The notes under the pieces are model-generated. The model was not told where the DNA came from. It saw nothing but the letters and a program-made list of their open reading frames with translations, and searched no databases. Position numbers and translations under genes: made by a program. A stretch of 64,000 nucleotides of DNA from Heterotrichella gracilis. Taxonomy: Eukaryota > Sar > Xanthophyceae > Tribonematales > Xanthonemataceae. The stretch's first letter is position 1. The number at the start of each line of letters is the position of its first letter. The stretch covers positions 41,879 to 105,878 of the forward strand of contig JAULBX010011101.1 in assembly GCA_032358255.1 (NCBI GenBank). Reading direction: 5' to 3'. This document shows positions 25,413-38,713 of the stretch, piece by piece.

Positions 25413-28009
25413 CAGATACCCTGTCCGCTGTGCGCCAATGTGATTAGCCATATTGTGGCTGTAAGCTCCTCTGCCTTGCAACCCCACGCCAGGTTGGGTG
25501 AAAGGCATGGTTGACAGTGGCGCTACGCTGCACAGCAAGTCTCAGACAGATGCGGTAGGGCGGGAATGTCTGAGGGAGCTGATCAATCTGCCAAGTATTT
25601 TGCACCAAAGCTGTTTCTGTCACGTGTAGTGCGTCAACTGGTACGGGAGACTGCTGCCTGGCCTTCTGTATGCGACCAGAGATATGCACAACTCAGCCTG
25701 CTAGGTGGTGGCCCGCAGCAGATTGCATGCCTGTGCTAGCTCCCATTAGCCTGCAGCAAGGTAACAACAGCTGAAAAGATGGTTTTGAAGGCAACAAATT
25801 TGTATAATAAAAGTATCAGCTTGTGCAACCACTAGGAGATTGACCCAAGTATGGCTAGCCCTGATAGTACTAGGAGTCCTAACCTCTGCTCTGAGTATGA
25901 CTGCGTGACAGCCCATGCTGCTACACAGTGATGCTGGTACCCCACGTGATCTGCAGATCATTAGCCCTGCACCATGGCCATCAGGGCCTCGACTGATCAT
26001 TCTGACCACCGGTGGTCCAAGGCTATTAGCAATCAATAAAATTACACTACTCTGAGAGTATCCAAGCCAACACTGCAGTCTGCACTGACAACAAGTAAAT
26101 TGCCAATGGCTAGCCACTTCAGGGATTCCATTCAGGTGCACCTGACTCAGTCTGTCATGACTTCAAATTCATGTTTGCAATGGCAATCAAGATGCCATCA
26201 TACCAGTGACACCTACCAGGCGGGGTCAGCAACTAGCTAACCCAGACCAGGCTGAGGACTGTCACTAAAATAGTGTGGCACCCATTGAAGCTCACCTGTT
26301 CAACTCGTAGCTCCACTGGAAGGCCTCCACTCCAGGACCACAGCAGTGCTACGCCTGCCAACGGACTACAACAGGTGGCAATGACGAACAACTGTTGTTA
26401 AGGCTTCAAGTGTCAGTCGTTTTAGCAGGTCTTGGACGTCAACACCAGACCAACCCCCACAAAACTTGCAGCCTCAACAACGGGTGCCAGTCCACCAAGA
26501 CTCAGCGATTCAAATGGACAGCACGATGCCCAAAAAGTACAACCAGAGCTCTGATTTGCTGCTTTAATTACTAGCAGCCAACGAGTTGACAAGGTTTCGC
26601 GCGGAGGTTCCTGGACCCAGTTTTCCAACGTGGAACGAGTGGCCTCAAGAAGTGTGTAGACGGCAAGCGCTGTGCTCACGAGTTACCAACAACAATTACT
26701 TTATGGGCGACACCTTGCCGGTAGCTTTTAGAGGTGGCTGTTGACACTCATGTACATAACAATGGAGGGACAGCTGTTTTGCGCCTCCGCTCTGGTTCGA
26801 CAGCTTTACACCAGCTGCAAGGTTTGCACAGCCAGCTTTCCCACGAGTCAAATCGCCACCCGCCCGCGCCCTACGCCAGCACATGCCCTGTGCTGTCATG
26901 CACGTGGTCCCAGGACCCTGGTGTGACGTGAATAGCAGCGGAGGCACGCGGCCCCATCCTTGGCAAAACCCTAGGAAAAACCGCACCCATGTGACATGAC
27001 GGCATAATTCATTGATGCGCACCTAGGACGCGTACGGCGCGCGGTGGACGCGCGCGTTAAGCAGCAAGGCACATGGTATGGATGACACGATTTGGGACGC
27101 CACATGACGTACATGGCGTCATGCAACCACACCCACCAGATCCTTCTAGAAGCTGGCGCGGAGCTGGACCAGGCTAACCCTCCATGCCATGTGACCGCCG
27201 CCAGTCATGGTGCTTGTTTTCGCCGCCAATCTGAGCCCTGACAGCTGCCAGCACTTGGCTTTGACATCAGTCTGAGCCTCACCCGGGGGTTTATAATGGG
27301 TGGGGTAAATTGCATGAATGCATGCACCTTCCAAATACCTATCTTTAAATATAATTTGCAGGAGATGGTCAGGTGGCTGGAATAGCCACACACAGCCTGC
27401 TTGGACCAGATCCAGAGCAGCTGGTGGCATGCGGTCTGTGTTGTGCTGGGGCACCTTCTGGGTGATGTGATGACATGCGAGCCTAGCTTGCCATGCCATT
27501 TGAAATTTATACAATCTACATGTCATGTGCAGCAATGTGCATGTAGCGCATAGGGTTGTTCTGCACATGGGCATCCTGATGGACATTAAACCCTCGCAGT
27601 GTGGCACAGAAGCAAGCACGCTATGATGTTCACACCACAGTATTTCATGTGTGAACATGATGTTCACACCACTGTTCACACCACAGTAGTTCATGTGTGA
27701 ACATGATGTTCACACCACTGTTCACACCACAGTAATATTCTCTGTCTTCGTAAATATTAATACTCCATTAAATGACCATGCGCTAGGGTGCATGGTGCGC
27801 CACAACCGTCCAATGGATGTTGTTTCAGTTGCAAACACAACAACAATGCAAATACAGCGACTGCAGAGTACAATGTACTTCCTGCATGCAAGTATCCAAC
27901 CCCAGTAAACAATACATTTAGTCTGCAATACTGATTTTAACGCGCTGCGACCCCATGCCGCTGGCGGTGCCGTCCCCATTAGCCAATGCCTCCTCCAGGC
28001 CACTGTGCT
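25413..28009. other. Gene-free region
   Basis: Open frames exist (for example 26422-26679 and 27146-27694 on the minus strand) but none shows domain features, splice logic or strong codon bias. A short tandem repeat at 27624-27735 is listed separately. Confidence 0.4.
27624..27735. repeat. 46-bp tandem repeat with internal dyad
   Basis: Two full 46-bp units (27644-27689, 27690-27735) and a partial one upstream. Each unit holds the inverted pair TTCACAC/GTGTGAA, so the array can form hairpins. Confidence 0.85.
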
Positions 28010-28170
28010 AAAATATCCGGCTGCCCATGTAGCCAGTCAGGCAGTTTGAGTCCCGGCGCACCGCCATCCACCACTAAGTCCCCGCCTTGACCACCCAGCG
28101 CCAGGCGCTGCCCTTCCCCTCCCCTGCACCACGCACACCCTTCCCCTTGGGGTTGGTCAACAGCCCATGA
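28010..28170 (-). pseudogene. Decayed copy of the 3' exon of the 40.3-42.8 kb coiled-coil gene
   Basis: This segment aligns with 40410-40570. Both carry, on the minus strand, the reading GEGKGSAWR and then W/M-V-x-AG. The block gcgccaggcgctgcccttcc and the following CCCCTCCCCTGCA are shared. Flanking parts are diverged and the frame is not open to the homologous stop, so this is a broken fragment. Confidence 0.7.
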
Positions 28171-28404
28171 GCACAAGCTGGGTGGTCTGCATGCCGATGA
28201 CATCTGGCTGGCCCTGCTCTCCCCGAGGCTCCATTGAAAATGCGCCAACTCATGCGGGCCTTCCTCTGACCCTGCTGCTCAGCGGCACACCTGCCATGGA
28301 AGGCACCCGCCATGAGGAGTACCTTGGTGGGGAGGGTCCACGCTCAATGTGATCTAGGGAACTCTACCAGGATCCTAGCTAGGGTTAGGTACTGTGAGAA
28401 ACCC

Positions 28405-29660
28405 ATGAAATGTGGTATTTGTACCATCTGCAACTGGTGATAGTGAGAGCAGTATCATTGATGCAACAGCAGTACCTGATGAGCTGGAACGCCTCCAAGA
28501 ATAAGGCGTGGACCCCCTGGTTGGCCTACCATGACCAGGTTTCCTTGGCCCAAAGAGGCCTGGCCACAATAGGTCAGCCTGGAGCTCCACGGCTCATTCT
28601 TGGAAGCAGCTCAGAGCTTGGGCTGCCTCAAATGCAAGGTACAGCCTTGCCCCTGAAAGCGTGATGTGCACCTCAAAACACATAATTTGCTGCAGGCTGG
28701 AGTAAGGATTACCTAAATCCCTAAATCCAGTGCTGAGTCCTGGAGATGGATCTGGGCATTCACCAGCTGCACTTAAAGCAAATCCTGGGCAGCTTGTAAG
28801 GGCAGTACAGTTTTGCGCAGCGACCTAACCCCCACATGTACAGCCATTGCTTGGTCTGCTGGGACCAGTGTGGACCAGTGCAGGTGGACTACACACCGCC
28901 CAGCGGCCACTGCAACAGCTGGACAAGTGCGGCTACACGGCTGCGCACAGCTGCGCTGCCGTTGAGAGCTACGCGTTGTAATGCTGGAAATGCAGCTGGT
29001 GAATGCCCTCACCTGGCTCCAGGGCCAAGCACCGCATGTAGAATTTTAGGGTAACGCTTACTCCACCCTGAAGCAAATCAGGGTTTTGGGTTAAGAGTGT
29101 GAATGCCCTCACCTGGCTCCAGAGCCTAGCACTAATGCTCGCACTGGGGTCATCCCAGTGTAGGTACCAGTGCATGGCCAGGCTGTCGTTGGGCGGACTG
29201 CAGCAGGCTGCTGAGCTCCCAACCGCCTGCAGTGGAAGAACAAGTTTTTACTGGGTCAGAAGGGTTTCATATGCTGAAACATTGGATGCGCACTAGTAGT
29301 TGATTCATGTCAAGCAGCTGTGAGTGCGTCAGCAGTTGCAAGCAGGTTTTGACATGACCCTATTAGGGTCATGTGACATGCTACAGCATGTACCCAAAGA
29401 TTGTCGCCAAGGCTTTTTGTAGAATTGATTTGCCTTGTTGAATACCTTCCTGCTAGGGTCTGCGTTGCCAGGCGCACACCAGCAGCCAGTCACACGATGT
29501 TGGCCAATTGCTCTCAATCAATTGTTAAACCATACTGTTTTCCTCAATGCGGCCATTGCCATGCGCACACTCGATGCTGCTTGATGTCAGTGAACCAATT
29601 GTTTGACATACTCACCAGGTATCCACCATCAGGCACCCACACTGCACCTCGCTTGATCCA
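28405..29660. repeat. Large duplication, copy A
   Basis: Blocks in this segment recur in the same order at 31037-32560 (copy B): GCCTCCAAGAATRAGGCGTG near 28490 and 31095; the TCTGGGCATTCACCAGCTGC block at 28749 and 31501; GAATGCCCTCACCTGG at 29101 and 31841; and the CTCTCAATCAATT block near 29512 and 32407. Overall identity looks moderate, with indels. Minus-strand readings contain coiled-coil-like fragments. Confidence 0.8.
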
Positions 29661-30515
29661 GGACCAATCATTCCGTGTCCAGTCTGTGTACAAGACCTGC
29701 AAGGAGGCACACAATTTGCTCAGCACATGGAGTAGGTGGAGTTTCAAAGCCATGAGATGCAACAGCACGCAGCCAGGGGCAAGGCTTTTACTTGCAGCAA
29801 GGTGTGCCACGCAAGCCATTCAGTCAGCCATTGCTGGCAACAGCTCAAAGAGTGTGAAGGAGGAAAATTGAAAGGATGTCGAGTGCAGCCGGCACTGCAT
29901 AGTCAGCGCTCACCTTGCTACCCAGGAAACCACTCCCTTTGCCCTAAACCCTAAGCAGTGTTTCTTCCAGACCAGGCTAAAGTCAACAACGCTGCTCAAC
30001 CATGAAGGGTTCCTGGTCCTCCCCACATGCACCCTTCACCGGATTCACTTTTTCACTCACAATTTAAACTTAAAATCCTGTCAGCTATTTGCAGATCTCG
30101 TTGATCTTGTTGATTCTTTGTGGGCAAGAAAGGTGACAAGCGTGAAGGTACTTGTGGGGGCAGGTTGCAAACATTGCTATATATCCTTTAAACCCCACCG
30201 GGTCCAGCACTAGGCACCAATGGTACAAGGCCGTATATCATCGATGTATGGCCAGCTGCCAAGCATCACATTCCTTACGCAGCTGTCCTCTCCTGTACAG
30301 CCAGCTGCGGAACATCACCGCATTCAACCAGCAGCCCTACAGGAAGATATGTGCATCTCCCTGTAGGCTGCAGACTGTAGGCGGTAATGCTCTGCAGCTG
30401 CTTGAAACAGGAGAGGGTAGCTGTCTGTGCAGGACAGCACCTGCAATATGGAAGCTTCAGTTCATGGCATTTCATTAAAAAATAGGCAAGGACTGAGGGG
30501 TGTGCATCAAGGTTC

Positions 30516-30932
30516 TCAGGAACGCAGCATGCGCATGGGTGAGTATGCAGAGTGGTGAAAATGCAAGCGCAGGTTGCCTGCTATTTTGGGCAAGAGGCAC
30601 TGTGCATGAAGTTCCACTACTTTTGGGGCAAGAGGCGCTGTGCAGGAAGTCTTACTAATAGTCGCTGTTGGTGCCATACTGAACAGAGTAAATAATAATA
30701 GGACAGCAAGCATGGGTGTACAAAGCTTCAGCAAGAAGATGGGACGTGGTAAGTTATTGTACATGACATGTTTCATAGATGCAAGCAAAACAGACATCCT
30801 GGCGCTGCTATGCAATATAAGGGTTTGCAATGCAAGGTTCCACGTGGTCAGCAGGAATTTGGACCGCCTACCTCCGTCCATCACTCTCCTTGCCCTGGAG
30901 TCCAGAGCCGCCTTCTCCCTCTGCCACTCCAT
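30516..30932 (-). pseudogene. Coiled-coil gene fragment
   Basis: The minus strand opens with a heptad-like piece, MEWQREKAALDSRARRV, and then degenerates. Related readings occur in inverted or direct copies near 34240-34300 (AMEWREEKVALE on the plus strand) and 38821-38924. No complete gene could be built. It appears to be a scattered piece of a coiled-coil protein family also seen in the 32.6-38.7 kb array. Confidence 0.4.
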
Positions 30933-31036
30933 GGTTTCCCCGGTGCTGACACTGCGCCACAGCTGTAGGCGCCCAATGTGAGCTTAAGAACCCTAGCTAG
31001 GTTTGGGTAGTGAGAGGAGTGCACGCATGACGCTCA

Positions 31037-32560
31037 GTGCTTGATGATAAGATTGGTATCATCGAAGCAAAGTTGTACCTGATGCGCTGGAGCGCCTCCA
31101 AGAATGAGGCGTGCAGCTACTGGTTAGCATGTAGTGACCATGTCTCCTTGGCCCAAAGAGGCCTGGCCACAACAAACCAACTATGGGCTGCAAGGCTCAT
31201 ACTTGGAGGCAGCCCGAGGCATAAGCTGCCACGAATGTAAGATACACCCAAGACCCCAAATGCGAAACCCAAATGCGTGCTATGAACCCTACAATCCTAC
31301 AACCTAGAACCCTACATTTGCTCCATGCCAGAGCCTCCTTACTTGGAGTAGGGGTTAACTCAAGATCCTAAATCCAGTGCTGGGTCCTGGAGCTCAACCT
31401 TGTATGCAGCATAGACCCTTAACCCAAAACCCTAAATTGCTCCTGGCCGGAACAAGGGTCCATCATAAACCCTAAATGTGGTGCTGGGTCCTGAAGCTGG
31501 ATCTGGGCATTCACCAGCTGCACTTCCAGCGAATCCTGGGCAGCTCGTAAGGGCAGTACAGTTGTGCGCAGCAACCTAACCCCCACATGTACACCTGTTG
31601 CTTGGCCTGCTGGAACCAGTGTGTGGACCAGTGCAGGTGGACTACCCACCGCCCAGGAAGCCTGACAACAAACTGACAGGTGCGGCTACATGGCTGCGCA
31701 AAACTGCATTGCCTTTGCAAGCTGAGCGGTGTCACCGGTGATGCAGCTGGTGAATGCCCTCACCTGGTGCCAGGGCCCAGCATCGCATGTAGGGTTTTGG
31801 GTAAACCCTTACTAGCAAGTTAGGGTTTAGGGCTCAAGAGTGTGAATGCCCTCACCTGGTGCCAGGGCTCAGTCCTGCAGCTTGCACTGGGGGCGGCACA
31901 GTGTAGGTACTAATGAATGGCCAGGTTGTCCTTGGGAGGACTGCAGCAGCTCCCAACCCAACTGCGCCATGCTGGCAGAACCCGCCTGCGCCTGCCTGGC
32001 AGAACAAGTTTTCATTGTGTCAGAAGGTCTATAGTATGGGTGTTAACCTATAATTTGTGTGAAATGGCTTGGCAAATGCCGGTTGGGGTCATGAATTGCA
32101 ATTGAATTGCAATGCCATGCAACAATCAGCCTAATTAGCTGAGTTATGGCTGCACTAGTCATCGTGCTGTGCATAAAGGCAAGCAGATTCTGCCATGACC
32201 CTAGCATGTACCTAAACATAGCAGCCATACCCTTTTTAAGCTGTTGTTGATCCTTGCAAAGCAACTTGTTACGGCACAAGAAACAAGTTGTATAACAAGG
32301 AACACACACAGTCTAAAATATTTGCTACTATCCTTGGGTACGTGCTAGGGTCATGACAGCAAGGCCAGGCGTCCAGTCATCCAGTCACATGCTGTGGGTC
32401 AATTGCTCTCAATCAATTATTAAATAGACCTTGTCTTAATGCTGCTGTTGCCATGCACACACTGTAGTGTAGCAGTGGATACAGTAGTTTGAAACCTAGG
32501 TTCCAATGTGCCCAATCCAACGACGTCACTGACATCCAGTATGTGCATGGCAATGGCCGC
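31037..32560. repeat. Large duplication, copy B
   Basis: Second copy of the 28405-29660 segment, about 2.6 kb to the right and in the same orientation. Between matching blocks it has gained CCCTAAA/TTTAGGG-rich spacers (31408-31435, 31790-31830). A third partial copy of its right part (the CCAGGCGCACAC to CTTAATGCTGCTGTTGCC block) lies at 33125-33245, and short pieces recur near 35770 and 39180. Confidence 0.8.
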
Positions 32561-32820
32561 ATTGCGTGACGCCCCAGAGCATGCACTGGCAGCTGCAGCA
32601 CCCATCATGCACCCACCTCTGGTGTCCAACCTAGCAGCACTACCACACGCGTCTCCCTCAGGACCTGTTCAAGCGCTGGAACGCGGGAAGGAGGCGGCCC
32701 GCAGCTCCCTGGAGGTGCTGCAGCTGGTTTAGTGTTTCATATTTAGGGTTTCAGGTCAAGGGTTTTGATGGAGGTGGCCTGCAGCTCCCTGGAGGTGCGG
32801 CACCAGGATTAGATCTCAGG

Positions 32821-32856
32821 ATTTAGGGTTTAGGGTTCCAGGTTTAGGGTTTAAGG
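32821..32856. repeat. Telomere-like TTTAGGG cluster
   Basis: Four TTTAGGG/TTTAAGGG-like units lie between two copies of the GCAGCTCCCTGGAGGTGC block, the same arrangement seen between exons and their echoes. Confidence 0.85.
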
Positions 32857-34553
32857 GTGCAGCCTGTGACATCACGCAGCTCCCTGGAGGTGCAGCACCA
32901 GGCACCAGGCACCTCCAGCAACCGCAGGCTGCCTCTCTCAACGCGTTCCAGCGCATGAACAGACTTGAGGAGCAAGTGCAGCATCAGGCGCATGACCAGA
33001 CAGTTGTCCTCAACTGTGGGGGCAGGGCCTGGTGATGCATGCGCCTGGACCTGCAATTGACCTCCCAGTCTGTTCATGCGCTGGAACGCGTTGAAAGAAA
33101 GGACCAGAGCTCTGGGTACATGGTAGAGTCATGTCTGCGCTGCCAGGCGCACACTGTCATCCAATCACCCGCTATGGGTCAACTGCTGTCACCCAACCAT
33201 TGAATCAGACTTTTTCTTAATGCTGCTGTTGCCATGCACCTACTGGATGGCAGTGTAGCAGCGGATAAATTATGCTGGAACCAACACTTCAAGGTTCCAC
33301 AGCAGTTGAGAGGTGCAGCGATGCAGAGGTGAGGCATGGTCCCCGCTGTGACTTACAAAGATGGGGTTACATTGTTTACCTAGAGGCTGGTTTATATACA
33401 TACTAATTAGGGTTTAGGGTTGAAGTTTAGGGTTGTATAGTTCCCCTGCAGGCTGTTTTAGGGTTAAGGGTTGTAGAGTTCACCTGGAGGCTGTAGTCGT
33501 TGTTGAGTTGCAGCTGGAAATTGTCCAGGCACCCCTGTAGGACACAAAGTTGGCAAACTATCAGGTGGAAACCGGTGCGACAGACTCTTAATTAGTAAAC
33601 TTGCATCGGTTGTGTAAAGATACCAGGTCATATTTTGATATTAATGGGATGGAGAGGATGGATTGAGAGCAGATGAGACGGTGGCATGGGTTGCAGGGGT
33701 TGACAGTGTATGCTGCATGGGTTTACTATAAACAGGGGTGGGGTGGAATAGTCATAGGGGCTATGGTACATATAATCCTATATTCATGGACTTGATTCAT
33801 GGATATATCATGTTTCTGCACCTGAAAGCTGCAGAGTGATGGGTGATATGGCTAACATGCAAAGAAACATACATACATTGGTGACTTTACAAATTTCCGC
33901 CCAAAATCCACAAAGCTTCGTTGCTGGAGATGGCGCCGCCACGGTGTCAAGACCGTGTAGGTTGTGACATTGCTTTCCAAGTTTTTTGAGCGTGTTCCGT
34001 CCTGCAAGACACAGAATTGATGCATGCATGGCCGACCATGGTCAGACAACAGGCTCACAAAGCAGTGCCACGACCAGAGCTACCACACTTATATCCTCCA
34101 CCCCAAAGATGCAGCACCTCCAGCAGTGCCTGGCAGCCACCCTCAATGCCTTCCAGCACATGAACAACCTGGAGGACCATGTGCAGCGCCAGGCGCATGC
34201 ATCACCAGGCAGCCCTTGTGGCAAAGCACCAGCAGCAGGCAATGGAGTGGCGAGAGGAGAAGGTGGCTTTGGAAAACAAGACGCCCTGCCCTCCAGAGCC
34301 ATCTGCCTCCCTCCGGCGCCATTCCATGGCTTCCCACTTGCGCAGCACTACTGGGGCTGCGGGGTGATGCATGCAGCTGACGCTGAGATTGATCTTCCAG
34401 GTTGTTCATGCGCTGGGAGGCGTTGAAGAAGCAGGCATGAAGCTCCTGGTTAGCTGGGTGTCCCATGGGATTGCAATGAGATGCCTCCATGTCAAGCTGC
34501 TGTGCTGAGACGTCCTGCGGCAGGGCAACCGCATCCTCCAGCTGCGTTTCCAA

Positions 34554-34682
34554 TGATAGCGCGTAGCTGGATAGAGCGGTGCAGTTCTCCGAAGTAGCAG
34601 AGGGCCAGTACAGTTTTCTGTAGTGACAGAGGCCCTCTGCTACTCCGAGAACTGCACCGCTCTATCCAGCTACGCGCTATCA
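34554..34682. repeat. Near-perfect foldback, about 52-bp arms
   Basis: The left arm 34554-34606 and right arm 34631-34682 are reverse complements except for one small indel, with a 24-base spacer. A partial third copy of the arm end follows at 34696-34712. The element would extrude or transcribe as a strong hairpin. Confidence 0.92.
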
Positions 34683-35271
34683 CTTCAAATGTACTGGTCT
34701 ATCCAGCTATGCACTACCACTGGAAACACAGCTTCATGCCACTGCCGCTGGTTTGCAGAGTCCAGCTAGTTGCAGGACGCCTCAGAGATGGAGGCTCTGG
34801 AGGGCAGGGTGAGTGGGAGCCAAACCTTGGTCCCTGCATAGCAACAATAATGCCTGATCAGCCTGACTGGAGCATACACCCTGAGCTGCCCATACGCAGC
34901 TTTGAATTTTGCTGCTGGCTTCTCAACACATTTTGCTGCAGGCAGAATGGTGCGCAGTAGTTTTAAGCTCTGTACGCAGTAATAGGGATGTCAACCCAAA
35001 AAATTGCATGTTAGTGCTTGACATCAAACAGATCAGCCTTGGCAATGGACACAATGGGTGTTCCACCATTAATGGCCAAGTTGTCATAGTGTTCAACAAT
35101 ATGCCCATCCACATCCGTGGCGTTCTTCACTTACCCTAAAGCCTGAAGCCCTGCCTCCCATGTCAAAGCAGTACCTTGGTGGAACGCCCCCACACGCTGT
35201 GCATAGTGGCAGATTGGTGGGTTCCTGCAGGAATGCTCATTCTTCAAGGGAAATGTTTGACATTGTGTGTC

Positions 35272-35468
35272 AGCTGGATCTGGACGCCATCCACAAAATG
35301 CCGGAGGGCGTCGTCTGACATGAAGACACCCCCTACGAGAGCAAAGTCTGACGCCTCCCACTGAGTGGGATCCCACTTTATTTTGAGAGCGCTGGCTTTT
35401 GTAGGAAAGGACTTCATGACAAACAACACAATCCGGCACTTTGAGGGTGGCGTCCAGATCCAGACAAT
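35272..35468. repeat. Diverged inverted duplication with protein-like reading on both strands
   Basis: The left arm (about 35272-35342) and right arm (about 35395-35468) are inverted copies. The minus strand of the left arm reads LRHFVDGVQIQ and the plus strand of the right arm reads IRHFEGGVQIQ, each preceded by a related V-G-x-x-F-M stretch. The two arms therefore preserve the same peptide in opposite directions. The parent gene was not identified. Confidence 0.7.
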
Positions 35469-38400
35469 CTGTGCAAGGGGAATGGTGGGGGTTGCCGGAG
35501 GGAAGGGCAACCACCTGAACCACACACAATCGATGATCACTGGGTAAGGTCATAGCTGGCATCCAATGCAAGCATGCAGCACAGGCAGACCATATCACAA
35601 CGACAGGTCACCTCAAGTTTAGTGCGCACGAATTAACATTACATGGCAGGCAAATTTTGAAGCATCAGGCCGGTTGAAGCAAAGCAACGCAAAGATAATC
35701 TAGTACTTTTGTCCACCACAGGTGGCTTGGGGGCTTCTGCACTCCGCCCAAGTACAACCTGATTCTGCTCTAAGAAGTTCAGAGGACAACCAGGTTGTCC
35801 TTGGGCGCATTGCAGCAGCTCCCAAGCCGCCTGCGGTGAAACAATATTCACAGGGTCATAAGGTTTGGTTTTATGCCCTGAAAGTAGTGTGATATGGCGC
35901 TATCCAACAATTTGTGCTTTGAGAGCACTTTCCCAGAATAGTGAGCTGACATTGTCAAGGCATGCTCGTGCATGCATCGTCAGAAACACGGGATACATGC
36001 AGGACAGGGAGTTGCCAGACACACATGAGCAGCTTGCATTGGATGCCTTTACTTTGTCATTATTCTGACTTCAAGATATGTAACGATTTTAGTAATTGTA
36101 ATGTTATTGTTGTGCATTCTCACTTCAAGACATGTAGCGATTTTGATAATTGTAATGGTAATGTTTCACATTCGAACCTAAAATGTAAAGGCTAATCTTT
36201 AGATCGCCACAATTATAACCCACATAAATTATGTGACATAATATGAGGGTGTAAAGGTTCCAGTGTACCTGATCCAAAGACGTCACTGACATCCAGTGTG
36301 TGCATGGCAATGGCAGCTTACGTGACGTCCCAGAGCATGCGCCCATCATACACCCACCTGTGATGCTCATTCAAGCAGCACTAACACACGCTTTTCCCCC
36401 ACCTCGCAGGACCCCTTCATGCACGGCAACGGAAGGAGGTGGCCTGCAGCACCTGCTGGAGGTGCAGCACCAAATTAGGGTTCAGTATTCAGTATTAAAG
36501 TTTACAATGCATGCGGCACCAGGTGACATCCTGCAGCAGCTGCTGCAGCCCACCTCTTACCAGTCGCAGTGCCACACGCGTCTCCCTAACCAGCCGCATG
36601 ACCTGTTCATGCGCTGGAACGCGGTGAAGATGAGGCGTGCAGCTGCTGCTGGAGGTGCGGCACGTCCAGGTCCAACACTTGCAGCATCAACTGCATGCAT
36701 CATCCTTCAACGCGCTCCAGGGCATGGACAAACTGGGAGGCCAAGGTACATCATCATTCGCATGATCAGGCGGCCTGGAGATGCATGCATGCGCCTGCAC
36801 TGTTGCAGCTGCAGCGCCCATCATGCCCCTCTGATGCCCCCAAAAATCAGCACTAGCGCACGCGTTTCCCCACCCTGCATGCCCTGTTTATGAGCTGCAA
36901 CGCGTTGAAAGAGGCGGCCTGCAGCTCCTAAAGGTGCAGCTCCTGGTGCAGCACAGCCAAGGAGCTGCGGCTGCCCCTTTTCACGCAGTGCATCGCATGA
37001 TCAAACTGGGAGAGCAAGTCCAGCATAAGGCGCATGACCAGGCAGCCTGGTGAAGCATGCATGCGCCTGCACTGTTGCAGCTGTCGCATCATCACGCACC
37101 CACCTCTGGTGTCCCAAACAACTGTACACCACACCCGTCTCCTCCACCCTGCAGGGCCTGTTCATGTACTGGAATGCGTTAAAAGAGGCGGCCTGCAGCT
37201 CCTGCTGGAGATGCGGCACCATGTGCAGCCTGTGACATCCTGCAGCAGCTGCTGCAGCTCTTACTAGCAGCAGTGCCACACGCGTCTCCCTAACCAGACG
37301 CATGACCTGTTCATGCGCTGGAACGCGTTGAAGAAAGTGGCCTGCAGCTCCTGCTGGAGGCGCGGCATCAGAATTGGGATTTAGGGTCTAGAGTTTAGGA
37401 TATAGGGTGCACCAGGTGCAACCCCTCCAGCACAGCTGCAGGCCTCATCCTTCACCGCGTCCCAGCGCTTGAACAAACTGCAAGAGCAAGTGCATCACCA
37501 GGCGGATGATCAAGGCAATCTGGTGATGCATGCGCCTGCACTGGCAGCTGCACCGCCCATGCACCTTTGAAACGCAGGACTAACACACGCGTCTTCCCCA
37601 CCCCGCAGGACCTGTTCAAGTAGTTCAAGCGCTGGAAAGCATTGAAGGAGGTGGCTTGCAGCTCCTGCTGGAGGCGCGGCATCAGGCTTAGGATTTAGGG
37701 TTTAGGGTGAACCAGGTGCAGCCCCTCCAGAATCAGCTGCAGGTCTCATCCTTTAACGCGTTCCAGCACTTGAACAAACTGGGAGAGCAACTCCAGCATG
37801 AGGCGCATGACCAGGCAGCCTGGTGATGCATGCGCCAGCAGCTGCAGTGCATGCATCACCTCACTGCATCTGCTGCAGCATGCATCACCTGTGGAGCAGA
37901 AGGACTGCTGCTTTTTTAGGGCGCGGGCACTAGCGCAGGGCCTGTTCATGCGCTAAAACACGTTGAAAGAGGCTGCCTGCAGCTCCTAGAGATGCAGCAC
38001 CAGGTGCAGCACATCCAAGGAGCCTGCAGTCCCCCCTAATCAACGTGCTTCAGCGCTGAACAACCTGGAAGGCCAAGTTACAGCACCAGGCGCATGACCA
38101 GGCAGCCCCAGTAGCACAGCACCAGTGGGAATCTCTGCTGCCTGACCATGCATGCGCCTGCACTGGCAACTGCTGCGCCCATCATGCACCTCGGATGGCC
38201 CCAAAAAACAGCACAAGCACACGCGTCTCCCCACCCCGCAGGGCCTGTTCAAGCACTGAAACACGTTGAAGGAGGCGGCCTGCAGCTCCTGCTGGGGGTG
38301 CAGCCTGTGGAATCCTGCAGCAGCTTCTGCAAGTCACCTCATACAACGCCTGCCAGCGCATGAACACCTGGGCAGGAAGAGCAAAGTGCAGCGTCAGGAG

Positions 38401-38713
38401 GGCGACCAGCCAGCCTGGCCACCAGCTTCAACGCGTTCCAGCTTGTGACCACTATGGAACAGCAAGCCCAGCATGAGGCGCATGCAGGAGCAGCTCTGCA
38501 TAGTTCTAGCACAGCACCAGCAAGAAGCCATGGTTCCATGTGCTACAACTGCGGCAGTCTGTCATGCATGCAGCTGACGCTGAGATTGATATTCCATTCT
38601 GTTCACAAGCTGGAACGCGTTGAAGGAGAAGGCATGAAGTTTCTGGACCAGGTAAACTGGGTGAGGGGTGGCCAGGTCTCGTTGAGATGCCTCCAAGGCA
38701 AACTGCTGTTTTG

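Larger units (their letters stand above)
32640..38650. repeat. Foldback array of a coiled-coil-coding unit on both strands
   Basis: A motif encoding FNAFQRMN recurs in both orientations. Plus-strand copies lie near 32939, 34140, 36714, 37450, 37753, 38038, 38350 and 38427. Minus-strand copies lie near 32665, 33070, 34400, 36605, 36880, 37158, 37305, 37612, 37940, 38248 and 38600. Plus copies continue into L-E-E-Q-V-x-H-Q-A-H and then a shared GCATGCGCCTGCACTG block. Minus copies are preceded by LQQELQA. Plus and minus copies alternate, giving hairpin-like units of roughly 250-400 bp. The units are diverged and interrupted, so no intact gene is called. CTCCCTGGAGGTGC blocks interleaved with TTTAGGG at 32695-32895 resemble the exon echoes elsewhere. 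Confidence 0.75.
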
